A DNA stretch of 42,249 bases from Rhodococcus sp. IITR03 (GTDB lineage: Bacteria > Actinomycetota > Actinomycetes > Mycobacteriales > Mycobacteriaceae). Shown here piece after piece: positions 29,691-38,800 of the stretch. Every line of letters starts with the position of its first letter. Position 1 is the first letter of the stretch. The stretch covers positions 1-42,249 of the forward strand of contig LATQ01000355.1 in NCBI GenBank assembly GCA_001017865.1, in the 5' to 3' direction. The notes under the pieces are model-generated. The model was not told the origin of the DNA. It ran no database searches and was given only the letters and a program-made list of their open reading frames with translations. Made by a program: the position numbers and the translations under genes.

Positions 29691-29707
29691 ATTCCGAAGA
29701 GCGGGAG
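29691..29707. promoter_or_regulatory. Operator-like motif copy 4 (upstream of the HxD protein)
   Basis: ATTCCGAAGAGCGGGAG has the full right arm CGGGAG and CCG of the left arm. It lies 88 bases before the gene start at 29603. It extends to GAGGGTTTCCCG, which is also found beside the copies at 32941 and 36156 on the other strand. Confidence 0.6.
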
Positions 29708-29733
29708 GGTTTCCCGTCGAGATCGCCTGCCTT

Positions 29734-31187
29734 CTACCCACGTGCAGCGGCGGCACCTGCCCGACGGCCGAAGAAGCTGCCGTCGCCGAGGCTGGCACCA
29801 CTCGCGTAACCGCCGGCACAGACGCCTGCGGTGCACCGCCCGGCCGCGAAGAGACCCGGTATCGGCTCTCCCGAGATGTGCAGCACGCGGGAGTCCGTGT
29901 CCGTCTTCAATCCGCCCAGGGGGAACCCGCTCGTCATACCCCTCAGGTCGAATGCGGCGATCGGCGTTCCGATCGGCCGCACCCATTTCTCGTTCTTGGA
30001 GAACAACGGGTCGGATCCGTCCTCGGCATGCATGTTGTAGACACTCAGCGTGGAGGTCAGCGTTCCGGCGGGGAGACCCATCTCCGCCTCGAGCTCTGCG
30101 GCCGTTTCACATACCCATGTCGGTTGCGGACCGGCCGACGCTCCTCCCAGCACCTCGTCGTACGCGCGTTGATCGAGGATCAGGAAGGCTTCGTTGTTCT
30201 GATGGAAGAGCATCGCCTGCCCGATCCGCCCCGGATAGGTGTCTTCCGTGATGAACCGCTGTCCGTGCGCGTTGACGATGATTCCGCGCACCATGAGCTG
30301 AGGTGACGTGTGGACGGCGACCTCGGCAGCATCCATGTGCGCCGTCGCAGCACCGAGCGCTTGTCCGATCCGGATCGCCCGACCGTCGTGAGCGTCGATC
30401 GCGGATCCGGGCCGCCCGAGGAGGGCCGGCACGTGATCGCGCACCATCTCCTCGTCGAATGCGAAGCTCCCCATTGCGAGCACGACACCGCGGTGGGCGC
30501 GGATGGTGATCGTCGTGCCGTACCTGCGCGCGACCACACCCACGACCCGACCGTCGTCGTTCACGACCACCGTCCGGATCCGAATGTCGTACTCTGCTTT
30601 CACACCCAGCTTCTCGGCTGTCTCGGCGAGGGGCTTCATCAACATGTACCCGCCCCCGCGCTCACCGGTCTTCTTGTTGTCCATCTTCGGTAGATGTCCA
30701 CGCGGAGCCGGAGGAATCACGCCCGCGAACGGTGCTGCGTTCTCGCCTCCGGAGTACATCAGCCCTTCGTCGTGCGCCGGCTCCCAGCCGGGCTCGCCCC
30801 AGAACTCCTCCTTGAACGGAACCCCGGCTTCGACCAGCCAGTTGTAGTGGTCGACACTGCCCTCGCAGTACGCGTCGACCTTTGCTTCGTCCACGGCGGG
30901 GCCCAGCGCAGCTTCATGAATGCCTTCATGTTCTCGACCGTGTCGTCGAAGCCGCACGCCTTCTGCAACGGTGTTCCGCCGCCGAGGTAGATGAATCCAC
31001 CTGCCATCGATGCTGCGCCGCCCCAGCCGCCGGACCGCTCGAGGACGAGGACGTCGGCGCCGGCACGCGCAGCCTCGACAGCAGCACTGACACCGGCAAT
31101 TCCGTAGCCGGCGACAACGACGTCTGCGGAGAGATCCCACGTCGAGATCTCGGATTCGGGTACGGGACGCACGGAATCGTCGGACAT
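29734..31187 (-). CDS. kst4D: 3-ketosteroid delta4-(5alpha)-dehydrogenase, FAD-dependent (one frame break)
   Basis: The reconstructed protein has about 484 residues, like the Rhodococcus enzyme. It shows the FAD motif ADVVVAGYGIAGVSAAVEAA, GGWGGAASMAGGFIYLGGG, EPGWEPAHDEGLMYSGGEN, GERGGGYMLMKPLAETAEKL and the C-terminal GLFAAGRCTAGVCAGGYASG with the active-site Tyr and Ser. This pattern is the signature of the delta4-(5alpha) group rather than delta1 KstD. It removes hydrogens from C4 and C5 of 5alpha-3-ketosteroids to give the 4-en-3-one. One base near 30898 joins FMK to AALGPAVDEAKVD. ATG 31187 is divergent from the MFS gene. A substrate with a reduced 5alpha A ring is implied. Confidence 0.88.
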
Positions 31188-31260
31188 CGTGTTCTCCTCG
31201 AAGTAGCGGAAGGGCACTCGGCCGCACGGTCCCACTCTTCCGGCGCAAATGGGACGAAGT

Positions 31261-31277
31261 CTCCCGCTCAGCGGTCG
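31261..31277. promoter_or_regulatory. Operator-like motif copy 5 (delta4-dehydrogenase/MFS divergent region)
   Basis: CTCCCGCTCAGCGGTCG has the full left arm and CGG of the right arm. It sits 74 bases from the minus-strand start and 130 bases from the MFS start. A weaker related stretch, GTCCCACTCTTCCGGCG, lies about 31 bases to the left. Confidence 0.6.
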
Positions 31278-31406
31278 ATGGGCGCCGCATCCACGGCGGT
31301 GCCGCCGACACTCGTCCCGAATCGGTTCGATCGGCGTGAACCGACGAAGAACGAACGTTTCACCGCATCGGGCGGTGAAACCACCCTCGTCTCAGGAGGA
31401 CAACGG

Positions 31407-32898
31407 ATGTCCGATCCCTCGACCCCGCCCGCCGATGATCGCCGCGACAGCGCAGTGGTGACCAGGTCCACGACCTTCGTCATCGCTGCCCTGGTCCTGG
31501 CGGAATGCGTGAGTGCCTTCGAAGCCGGGATGATCTTCATCGCCCTGCCACGGTTCGGCGAGATCTTCGATGCACCGGCCTCGACGACCGGATGGGCGGT
31601 GACCGCCTACATGCTCGTCGCCGCGACGACAGCGCTCGTGGGTGGCCGCCTCGGCGACATGTACGGCCGCAAGAAGGTCCTGATCATCGCGATGATGGTG
31701 TCGACACTCGGCTCCGTCATCAGCGTCTTCGGCGATTCGATGGGCGCGATCATCCTCGCCGAGGTGTGCAGGGCGCCGCCGGCGCGATCCTGCCGCTCTG
31801 CTACGGACTTGCACGAGAAGCACTCCCGCCGAGCAAGGTGGCCCTCGCTGTGGGATACATCAGCGGCGCGGCCCTGCTGGCCGGATCGGGTGGCTATTTC
31901 GTCGCGGGAGTACTGCTCGATGTGGCCGACTGGCACATGATCTTCGTCTTCGCCGCCGTGCTCGCCGTCGTGGCGTCCGTGGTCGCAGCGTTCGCCCTAC
32001 CCGGCACCCACACGCGCACGGACCTCCCCCGGTTCGACTATCTGGGTGCTGCGCTGCTGACCCCGGGCCTGGTGGCCCTCCTCTACGGCATCACCCAGGG
32101 ACCGACCTGGGGTTGGGGTAGTTTCGGCGTACTCGCCTCATCATCGGGGGGCTCGTCGTCCTGAGTGTGTGGACCGTGTGGGAGTTGCGTCTGGCAGAGC
32201 CCCTCGTGAATCTCCGGGCGCTCGCGACCAAGCGGATGACGCTGAATCTGATCGCCGTGGCGGTGCTGGCTCTCGGCCCGGTCGGAGCCGTCCAGATCGT
32301 CACTCCCATGATCCTGCAGGCTCCGACCTCCATGCCCGTCGGACTCGGTGTGTCGGCAACCGTGGCAGGTCTCATCGGCGGCATCGGCGCCATCGTCGGA
32401 TTCGCGGCGTCTCCGATAGCGGGGGTGGTCGCAGGGCGCTGGGGTGGCCGGACCGCGTTCTTCATCGGAGCCGTCCTGTTCGCCGTGGCCAACCTCCTGA
32501 TTCTCGTGGGTCACAAGTCGCTGCCCGTCATGATCGCCGTCTTCGTCGTTGCCGCAGTGGCAACAGCGTTCGCCTACACCGGCTACCCGAAGATCGTCAT
32601 CGAATCCGTGCCGGAGGACGTCACCAGCGTCACGACCGGAGTGCTGGCCACAGCCCGACAGGCGTTCTCCGCCATCAGCGTTGCGATCGTGTCGGTCATG
32701 CTCTCGCTGTGGACCGTGCCGGACACCACCATGCCGACATCGGCGTCGCTCGACCTGGCGGTCGGCTGGTTCGTGTTGTGCTCGCTGATCGTGGCGGCGA
32801 TCTGTTTGTTCATCGGCCGGCCGCAACAGGCGCCTGCCGTCGACTCGCCTGTGAGCGACGGCCGGGACGACGCCGACATGTCCGGCGCCGCAGTCTGA
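31407..32898 (+). CDS. MFS transporter, DHA2-like with about 14 membrane segments (two frame breaks)
   Basis: The reconstructed protein has about 497 residues. ATG 31407 follows AGGAGG eight bases upstream. It has the family signature GRLGDMYGRKKVLIIAMMV between segments two and three, AGAILPLCYGLAREALP and many hydrophobic stretches, ending in a charged cytoplasmic tail. Breaks near 31770 and 32138 each need one base, giving LAEVCQGAAGAILP and FGVLALIIGGLVVLS. Such proteins are proton-driven exporters or importers of amphiphilic compounds. It is divergent from the delta4-dehydrogenase. Uptake or export of the steroid or of an intermediate such as a lactone or acid is inferred. Confidence 0.88.
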
Positions 32899-32940
32899 AA
32901 GCGCACCCGGTGTGGGCCCGTTCGTTCCTCCGGGAAAACC

Positions 32941-32957
32941 CTCCCGCGAAGCGGGAT
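32941..32957. promoter_or_regulatory. Operator-like motif copy 6 (upstream of the Dabb-like gene)
   Basis: CTCCCGCGAAGCGGGAT has arms complementary except for the last base and a five-base spacer. It lies 41 bases before the start at 32999 and is preceded by GGGAAAACC, as at 36156. Confidence 0.65.
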
Positions 32958-32998
32958 ACGGTCGTCCTGGAACTTCCCTACGACCGTAGGTTCTCGAT

Positions 32999-33979
32999 AT
33001 GACAGACGAGAATATCTTCGTGGTCGACCGTGTGATCACGAAACCGGGATGTGCACGTACGTTCGTCGACAGATACATCGCCGAATACGTACCGGGGGGA
33101 CGTGGACGAGGAATGACGCTCGACCGGATCCTCGTCAGTCCTCCGCTCTGGTCCGACGACGAAACCAACGTGGTCACCATCATGTGGTCGGTCGACGGCG
33201 TGAAGTCGTGGTGGAACATGACCCGACAGGGACGACGAGACCCCGAACTCGGACGGTGGTGGTCGGATATGGATCAGTACATCACCGAGCGCTCGCGGAC
33301 GATGGCCGCCCAGGCCGCGACATCGAAGGACTTGCCGATGTTTAACGTGGTCAGAGTCGTGCACTTCGACGAGTCCGCAAGCATTGCGGGCTGCGCCGAA
33401 TACGTCGACACCGTTCGGATCACCGCCAAGGAACTCGACACGGTCGGACACTTCGTGGCTCCCACCCTCCCCGGCGTGATCAACGGCGGCAATGTCCTTG
33501 TGCACCTCCGTTTTCCCTCCGCAGAGATCGCCGCTCGCCACATCGGCGATTTCGACGTCACCCTCCGTACACCTCCCGCGATGTATGTGGACGGAGTCGG
33601 TTATCCGACCGCCTCGGCGCACAGACGCCCGGACGAGCCGCACACGGTCTACCGGGCGCTTCTGGTGCGGGTCGATCCCGACGCCTCGGTCGAAGCCGTC
33701 GAGGAGTTCGAAGGTGACCTGTTGAAGATGCCGGGGTACATCCCCTCGATCGTCGCCTGGCGCCTGAGCCGGGTAGCGGATTCGGTGGGCCGTACCGAAT
33801 GGACGCACGTGTGGGAGCAGGAGTTCACCGATCACGACGCTCTCATGGGCCAGTACCTGAATCATCCGGTCCACTGGAGTATCGTCGACCGCTGGTTCGA
33901 CCCGGAGTGTCCGGAAGTGATTGTCCGCGAACGGGTGTGCCATACCTTCTGCGCCGTCGACGACATCGCCATCGAGTGA
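32999..33979 (+). CDS. Dabb/NIPSNAP-like alpha+beta barrel protein, three-module
   Basis: An intact 326-residue protein. The C-terminal part (about 215-310) looks like a Dabb stress-responsive domain: YRALLVRVDPDASVEAVEEF then GYIPSIVAWRLSR, WTHVWEQEF, and LNHPVHWSIVDRWF. The N-terminal part (about 5-105) has a similar strand-helix-strand plan, NIFVVDRVITKPGCARTFVD to VVTIMWSVDGVKSWWNM, and the middle (about 115-200) starts again with NVVRVVHFDESASI. I read it as three related ferredoxin-like modules, the first resembling NIPSNAP. Dabb proteins can be cyclases, dehalogenase-like or ring-handling enzymes, but many are unknown. Function is not assigned; its promoter copy ties it to the island. 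Confidence 0.65.
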   Translation: MTDENIFVVDRVITKPGCARTFVDRYIAEYVPGGRGRGMTLDRILVSPPLWSDDETNVVTIMWSVDGVKSWWNMTRQGRRDPELGRWWSDMDQYITERSRTMAAQAATSKDLPMFNVVRVVHFDESASIAGCAEYVDTVRITAKELDTVGHFVAPTLPGVINGGNVLVHLRFPSAEIAARHIGDFDVTLRTPPAMYVDGVGYPTASAHRRPDEPHTVYRALLVRVDPDASVEAVEEFEGDLLKMPGYIPSIVAWRLSRVADSVGRTEWTHVWEQEFTDHDALMGQYLNHPVHWSIVDRWFDPECPEVIVRERVCHTFCAVDDIAIE

Positions 33980-33988
33980 GAACGACGA

Positions 33989-34019
33989 CGTCCTCGGACC
34001 ATCGGTGATGGTCCGAGGA
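33989..34019. terminator. Hairpin terminator between convergent genes
   Basis: GTCCTCGGACCATC (33989-34002) and GATGGTCCGAGGAC (34006-34019) pair perfectly over a three-base loop. It lies between the Dabb-like gene end and the end of the esterase at 34041. Confidence 0.85.
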
Positions 34020-34040
34020 CTCGTCTTCAGCAGGGTGCGG

Positions 34041-34960
34041 TCACTCGAACAGCGAGCGCATCATCTTCCAGATCTCCTGCCGTGCAGGCTCCGTCAGCGA
34101 CAGCGACGGGAACGTCAGGAATCCGTGGAAGAGACCGTCGAATCGTCGATGCCGTACTTCCACACCGGCGTCCGCGAGTCGTTGCGCGTAATCGTCACCG
34201 GACGAGCACGGTGGATCGAGTTCGGCGGTGATCACGACAGCCTGCGGCAGTCCTGCAAGCGATTCGGTCCGTGTCGGGATCACCCGAGGATCGTCCCTGC
34301 CGTCCGGGGCGTACTGCTCCCAGTACCACTTCATCGCCTTGGTGGTGTTGTAGTACCCCGACCCGTACTTCCGGTACGACTCCGTGTCGAAGTCGTCGTC
34401 GATGACCGGATAGAACAGCGCCTGGCCGAACACTGCAGGCCCCCCACCGTCGCGCGCTGCGAGGGCGACGGTCGCGGCGAGGTTCCCCCCGGCACTGTCA
34501 CCTGCGAGCACGATGCGCGTGGGATCTCCCCCGTACGTCGTGATGTTGCCGGCCGCCCATTCGAGTGCCGCGTACATGTCCTCGTGCGCTGCCGGCGCAC
34601 GATGTTCCGGTGCGAGTCGGTAGTCGACGGACACGACGACGACGCCGACGCCCTCCGCCATCGAACGGCAGAACTCGTCGTGACTGTCGAGATCGCAGAA
34701 CACGAAGCCACCACCGTGGGCGAAGACCACCACCGGAATCGCGTCCTCGGAACTCTCGGGCCGATAGACACGGAGCGCGAGGTCTCCACCGGGCCCGTCG
34801 ATGGTGATGTCGTGGACGTCCCGCATGGCGGCAGGTGCTGAAGAGGTGCACGACGACTGCGGATCAGGTCACGGAGTTCCGGGGGCGGAACCGTGGTGAC
34901 ATCCGGAAAGCCCGCATCCAGGGCTTTCAGCATGGACTCGACTTCAGGATGCAATGACAT
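34041..34960 (-). CDS. Alpha/beta hydrolase, HSL-family esterase (one frame break)
   Basis: The reconstructed protein has about 306 residues. It shows the HSL oxyanion motif FAHGGGF, the nucleophile elbow LAGDSAGGNLAAT, the acid Asp in ITAELDPPCSSG and the catalytic His in GLFHGFLTF. The N-terminal cap MSLHPEVESMLKALDAG is usual for this family. A break near 34850 needs one base. The family cleaves short-chain acyl esters and some lactones. In this island it could hydrolyse the ester formed by a BVMO, for example a steroid acetate. It is divergent from a second esterase, with a motif copy between. Confidence 0.88.
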
Positions 34961-35026
34961 GTGGGTCTCCTCGATGTGGTGCGTCCGGCCACGCTAAGAC
35001 CGGGGGCGACGGGTCCGGAACCCGAT

Positions 35027-35043
35027 CTCCCGGCCAGCGGTCG
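35027..35043. promoter_or_regulatory. Operator-like motif copy 7 (between the two esterases)
   Basis: CTCCCGGCCAGCGGTCG has the full left arm and CGG of the right arm, ending in the same CGGTCG as copy 5. It lies 67 bases from the minus esterase start and 127 bases from the plus esterase start. The box TGGGACGAAG follows at 35064 and also precedes copy 5. Confidence 0.55.
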
Positions 35044-35169
35044 ACCGAAATACGTCACTTCAGTGGGACGAAGCCTTCGCTCGGACGGACCCGGCCACGA
35101 GGATGAGGAGCAGTCCACACCCGACGGTCACCGATCGACGGTGACCGGAGACCCGGAGGAAGCGACATC

Positions 35170-36144
35170 ATGACCACCGCGCACGGTGCCACGTCCGCAC
35201 CCGACGACGTCTACGACCCCGACGTGAGGAAGCTGGTCGAGGCGATCCGCGCGCGAGGCGTCGGTTCCTTGCGGGACACCGGGGTCGAAGCAGCCCGCCA
35301 CTCCCTCGAGTCGATCGTCCGGCCGCCCGGCCCCGACATGCGCTCCGTGCAGTCCAGGGAACTCACCGGACCCCACGGCACCGTTCCCGTGCGCATCTAC
35401 CGCCCTCGTTCGGTGCCGGATCGACACGCACCCGCACTGGTCTGGTTCCACGGCGGCGGCATGATCATGGGCACCCTCGATTCGTTCGACCGGCTCGCGC
35501 GCGAGGTCGCCGAATCGACGCGGGCCGTGGTGATCAACGTCGACTACCGACTCGCCCCCGAACACCGATATCCCGTGGCCCACGACGAAGCCTGGGCAGC
35601 ACTCCGATGGGCACACGACAACGCTCACGATCTGGGTCTGGATCCGGACCGTATCGGGGTGGGCGGCGACAGCGCCGGCGGCGGGTTGGCCGCGGCCACA
35701 GCTCTCCGGGCCCGCAACGAAGGCGGGCCCCGGATCGCTCAGCAGGTACTGGTGTACCCCGGTCTCGAGCGCCGATGTGATCGACCGTCCATGCGCCGCT
35801 TCGGCGACAGTCCCTTTCTCAGGGCCGAGGACATCGACTGGATGAAATCGCTGTATCTGGGCGATGATCCGGCAGAGGACGACGAGTACGGAACCCCGGT
35901 GCTGGCGACCGATCTGAGCGGGCTCCCTCCTGCGGTGGTGATCTGCGGTTATGCCGATCCCCTCCGGGACGGTGTGGAGGACTACGGACGACGCCTGCAG
36001 GAAGCGGGGGTGCCGACGGCCGTCATCCGCTATCCGGGGGTCGGGCACGGATTCTTCATGCAGACCCACGCACTGGCACGGGCCAGGGCCGCGATGACGG
36101 AGGTCGGCGCCCTGGTCGCCGCACGGTTCGCTCCGATCGCCTGA
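35170..36144 (+). CDS. Alpha/beta hydrolase, HSL-family esterase
   Basis: An intact 324-residue protein; ATG 35170 follows CCGGAGGAAG. It has the HSL motif WFHGGGM, VINVDYRLAPEHRYPVAHDE, the nucleophile GVGGDSAGGGLAAAT, the acid Asp in ICGYADPLRDG and the catalytic His in GVGHGFFMQT. It is closely related in plan to the divergent esterase at 34041 but differs in sequence, so the two are more likely to have different substrates than to be a recent duplicate. Ester or lactone hydrolysis after Baeyer-Villiger oxidation is inferred. It is followed after 114 bases by a flavoprotein gene. Confidence 0.92.
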   Translation: MTTAHGATSAPDDVYDPDVRKLVEAIRARGVGSLRDTGVEAARHSLESIVRPPGPDMRSVQSRELTGPHGTVPVRIYRPRSVPDRHAPALVWFHGGGMIMGTLDSFDRLAREVAESTRAVVINVDYRLAPEHRYPVAHDEAWAALRWAHDNAHDLGLDPDRIGVGGDSAGGGLAAATALRARNEGGPRIAQQVLVYPGLERRCDRPSMRRFGDSPFLRAEDIDWMKSLYLGDDPAEDDEYGTPVLATDLSGLPPAVVICGYADPLRDGVEDYGRRLQEAGVPTAVIRYPGVGHGFFMQTHALARARAAMTEVGALVAARFAPIA

Positions 36145-36155
36145 TCCCGGAAACC

Positions 36156-36172
36156 CTCCCGGTGAGCAGACC
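36156..36172. promoter_or_regulatory. Operator-like motif copy 8 (upstream of the flavoprotein at 36259)
   Basis: CTCCCGGTGAGCAGACC keeps the full left arm; the right arm is degenerate. It is preceded by GGAAACC, as at 32941 and, on the opposite strand, 29691. It lies 86 bases before the start. Confidence 0.45.
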
Positions 36173-36258
36173 ATGACCGTCCCGGAGCCGTGAAACTCCT
36201 CGTAGTTTGTCCGCGAGCGCGCAACCCGGTTCGCTCGTAGATGCCGAGGGAGGCAGCA

Positions 36259-37724
36259 ATGTCCCGAGAACCCGGATCCCAGGTGGAACACGACGAGATC
36301 GAACACGCGGACGTGGTGGTGGTCGGGATGGGTGCCGCCGGTTGCGCCGCCGCTCTGGCCGCCCACGACGCGGGTGCCCGAGTGGTCGTACTGGAGAAGA
36401 CCGGTCCCGGCGAGGCCGGCGGGAACACGCGGGTGTCGGGCGGCGGCTGGTTCCATCACGACGATCCCGAACGCGCTGCTGTGTATCTGCGCGCGCTGTG
36501 CGGCGACGATCGGCCCCTGCCCGAGCCCGTCGTCCGAGCGTGGTCCCACGGAACCCGAGAGGTGTCCGCATGGGTCGAATCGCTCGGTGTCGAGGTGGGG
36601 CCGCACGGTCACTTCAACGCGGCCGGAGCGGAGTATCCCGAGCTGCCCGGGAGCGACTGCTACGGAGGATTGCGTTGTGTCGAGGGGACACTCGGCCAGG
36701 GTCGACTCTTCGCGGTCCTGGAGAAGGCGTTGCACGATCGCGGCATCGACGTGCGGTACGAGACGCCCGTTGCGCGCCTGACGACCGACGCGCTCACAGG
36801 TTCGGTGACCGGCGTCGTCACCGCCGGCGGTGAACGGATCGACGCCGGGCGCGGCGTCGTGCTCGCCACCGGTGCTTCGAAGGCGACCCCGAACTGGTAC
36901 GCACTCACCTCGGACTCGAGGACGTGCCGGTGTGGGGAAGCACGGCCGCGACCGGTGACGGCCTCCGTATGGCACAGGAGGTCGGGGCGGATCTGTGGCA
37001 CATGGACAACATGATGGCGGTCAACGGCATCACCGACCGGCCTCCCGCCACGGCTACTTCGCGATGTTCGTTCATTCGCGTGGCGTGATCTGGGTCGACG
37101 ACACGGGCCGCCGATTCGTGGACGAGTTCGTCCCGTCGGGGCACGGACAGGCGCTGATCGACGGGCGGTACGTTCTGCATCCGCATCGCCCCATGTGGGT
37201 CGTGTTCGACGAGAAGACGAGGTCGGCCGGTCCGATCAGCGGCTCGGCCGACATCCTCCCGGTCGGATGGAACGTGTTGATGAACGGTTATCGGTGGAGC
37301 TCCGACAACATGACGGAGATCGAAGCCGGCTGGATACGACGCGGCGACACGCTGGAAGAGCTTGCCGTGGTGACAGGACTGCCCGCAGATGCTCTCGCAG
37401 AAAGCATCTCGGAGTACAACGCTGCATGCGCTGCGGGGGTGGACGAGCGCTTCGGGCGTTCCACCGCCACGCTGGTGCCACTTCTCGACCCCCCCCTTCT
37501 ACGCCTACCGCAGCGGACCGATGCTGGCGTGGACCAACGGTGGGCCTCGTCGTGACGAACACGCCCGTGTCCTCGCCACGGACGGCACGGTCATCGAGGG
37601 ACTCTATGCCGCAGGCACGGTGAGCTCGACATTCAGTTGGGCCAAGGACGGCGGTTTCCACATTGCCGATGCGTTCGTGTTCGGCCGCATCGCCGGCGAA
37701 CACGCCGCCCGTCGTATCGGCTGA
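36259..37724 (+). CDS. FAD-binding dehydrogenase, fumarate-reductase/KstD-like (three frame breaks)
   Basis: The reconstructed protein is about 490 residues. I chose ATG 36259, with GGGAGG five bases upstream, over ATG 36241. It shows DVVVVGMGAAGCAAALAAHD for FAD, GGNTRVSGGGWFHHDDPE, VVLATGGFEGDPELVRTHLG after repair, GRRFVDEFVPSGHG and the C-terminal GLYAAGTVSSTFSWAKDGG. Breaks lie near 36876, 37047 and at a run of eight C near 37490. It belongs with flavoproteins that add or remove hydrogens next to a carbonyl. It lacks the GNTMA or AGGYASG signatures of KstD and delta4-dehydrogenase, so its substrate is unclear. Confidence 0.82.
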
Positions 37725-37808
37725 GTCCGGAGACCGGGACGGTTCGTGCGTCCTGCGCCCGCCGCGCGCAGACTGCCCGGAGACGACGTTGCGAAGGAGT
37801 GTCCTGTC

Positions 37809-38753
37809 ATGGCCCCTGTGCCGAACCGAGATCCGAAGGTGCGGATCGGAATCACCAGTCCGATCGTCACGCGACTTCCGGGTGCGTGCAACGAATGGGA
37901 AGCAACCGCCGGGATCGACGAACTGGCACGGATCGCGGTGACCGCCGACCGTTTGGGATTTCATCACCTCACCTGCAGCGAACACGTGGCCGTGCCGGTG
38001 CCTGTGGCCGAAGTCCGTGGCGGAACGTACTGGGATCCGTCGGCGACACTCGGCTACCTGGCGGGACGGACCGAACGGATCCGGCTCGCCACGCAGGTAC
38101 TGGTGCTCGGCTATCACCATCCGTTGGAGATCGCGAAGCGCTACGGCACTCTCGATACCGTCAGCGCAGGTCGGCTGATATTGGGCCTCGGCGTCGGCAC
38201 GCTACGAGAGGAGTTCGATCTGCTCGATGCCCCCTTCACCGATCGTGGTGCGCGGGCGGACGATTCCCTGGCAGCGCTGCGTGCCGCACTCTCCGAGCGC
38301 GTACCGTCCTATCGCGGAAAGTATTTCGAGTTCTCCGACATGGTCGTGGAACCGAACGCGGTACAACCGCGGGTGCCGCTGTGGATCGGCGGGCGCACAC
38401 CACGCTCCTTGCGACGGGCGTGCGAACTGGCAGACGGCTGAGTTCCTTTCGGCCTGTCGTTCGACGACGTGCAAGCGATGCTCGCCGAGCGACAGGTGCA
38501 GTCCGGATTCGAGGTCGTGCTGCCGGCTGCCGGTCTGGATCCGATCGGCGACCCGGACCGGACGAGAAGGAGGCTCGATCGCGCCGTGTCGGCAGGTGCG
38601 ACGATCATCGGCGCCGGCGTGACCGCCGAGTCGGCCGACCACTACTGCGAGCAGCTCGAGGCTCTCACGGAGCTGTACGGGGAGGCGTTCGGGAACGCCG
38701 CGGATCTCCCGCTGCGCGGGAGCGCGACCCCATATCCACCACGACGCGAATAA
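37809..38753 (+). CDS. Luciferase-like (LLM) flavin/F420-dependent oxidoreductase with in-frame TGA
   Basis: A 314-codon reading frame; ATG 37809 follows AAGGAG. It has the LLM barrel motifs LGFHHLTCSEHVAVPVPV, RIRLATQVLVLGYHHPLEIA, LDTVSAGRLILGLGVGTLRE and LWIGGRTPRSLRRACELADG. Codon 211 (38439-38441) is TGA, in frame, at a place where the family usually has Trp (ADGW). The frame then continues normally as VPFGLSFDDVQAMLAER to 38753. So one base change, TGG to TGA, cuts it, unlike the frame breaks elsewhere. Either a sequence error or a true truncation. F420 or FMN use is not decided. Substrate unknown. Confidence 0.75.
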
Positions 38754-38800
38754 CGTCGACGAAGTCGCCCCTTGACCATCATCAGATCCGAGGAACAGCT

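Noticed and set aside
35128..36975. A long minus-strand open frame of about 615 codons opposite the second esterase and flavoprotein
   Set aside because: No domain or start signal, while the plus strand shows intact catalytic motifs. A shadow of high GC third positions.
38439..38441. TGA read as selenocysteine
   Set aside because: The family expects Trp at this place, no selenocysteine insertion hairpin is apparent, and luciferase-like proteins are not known selenoproteins.
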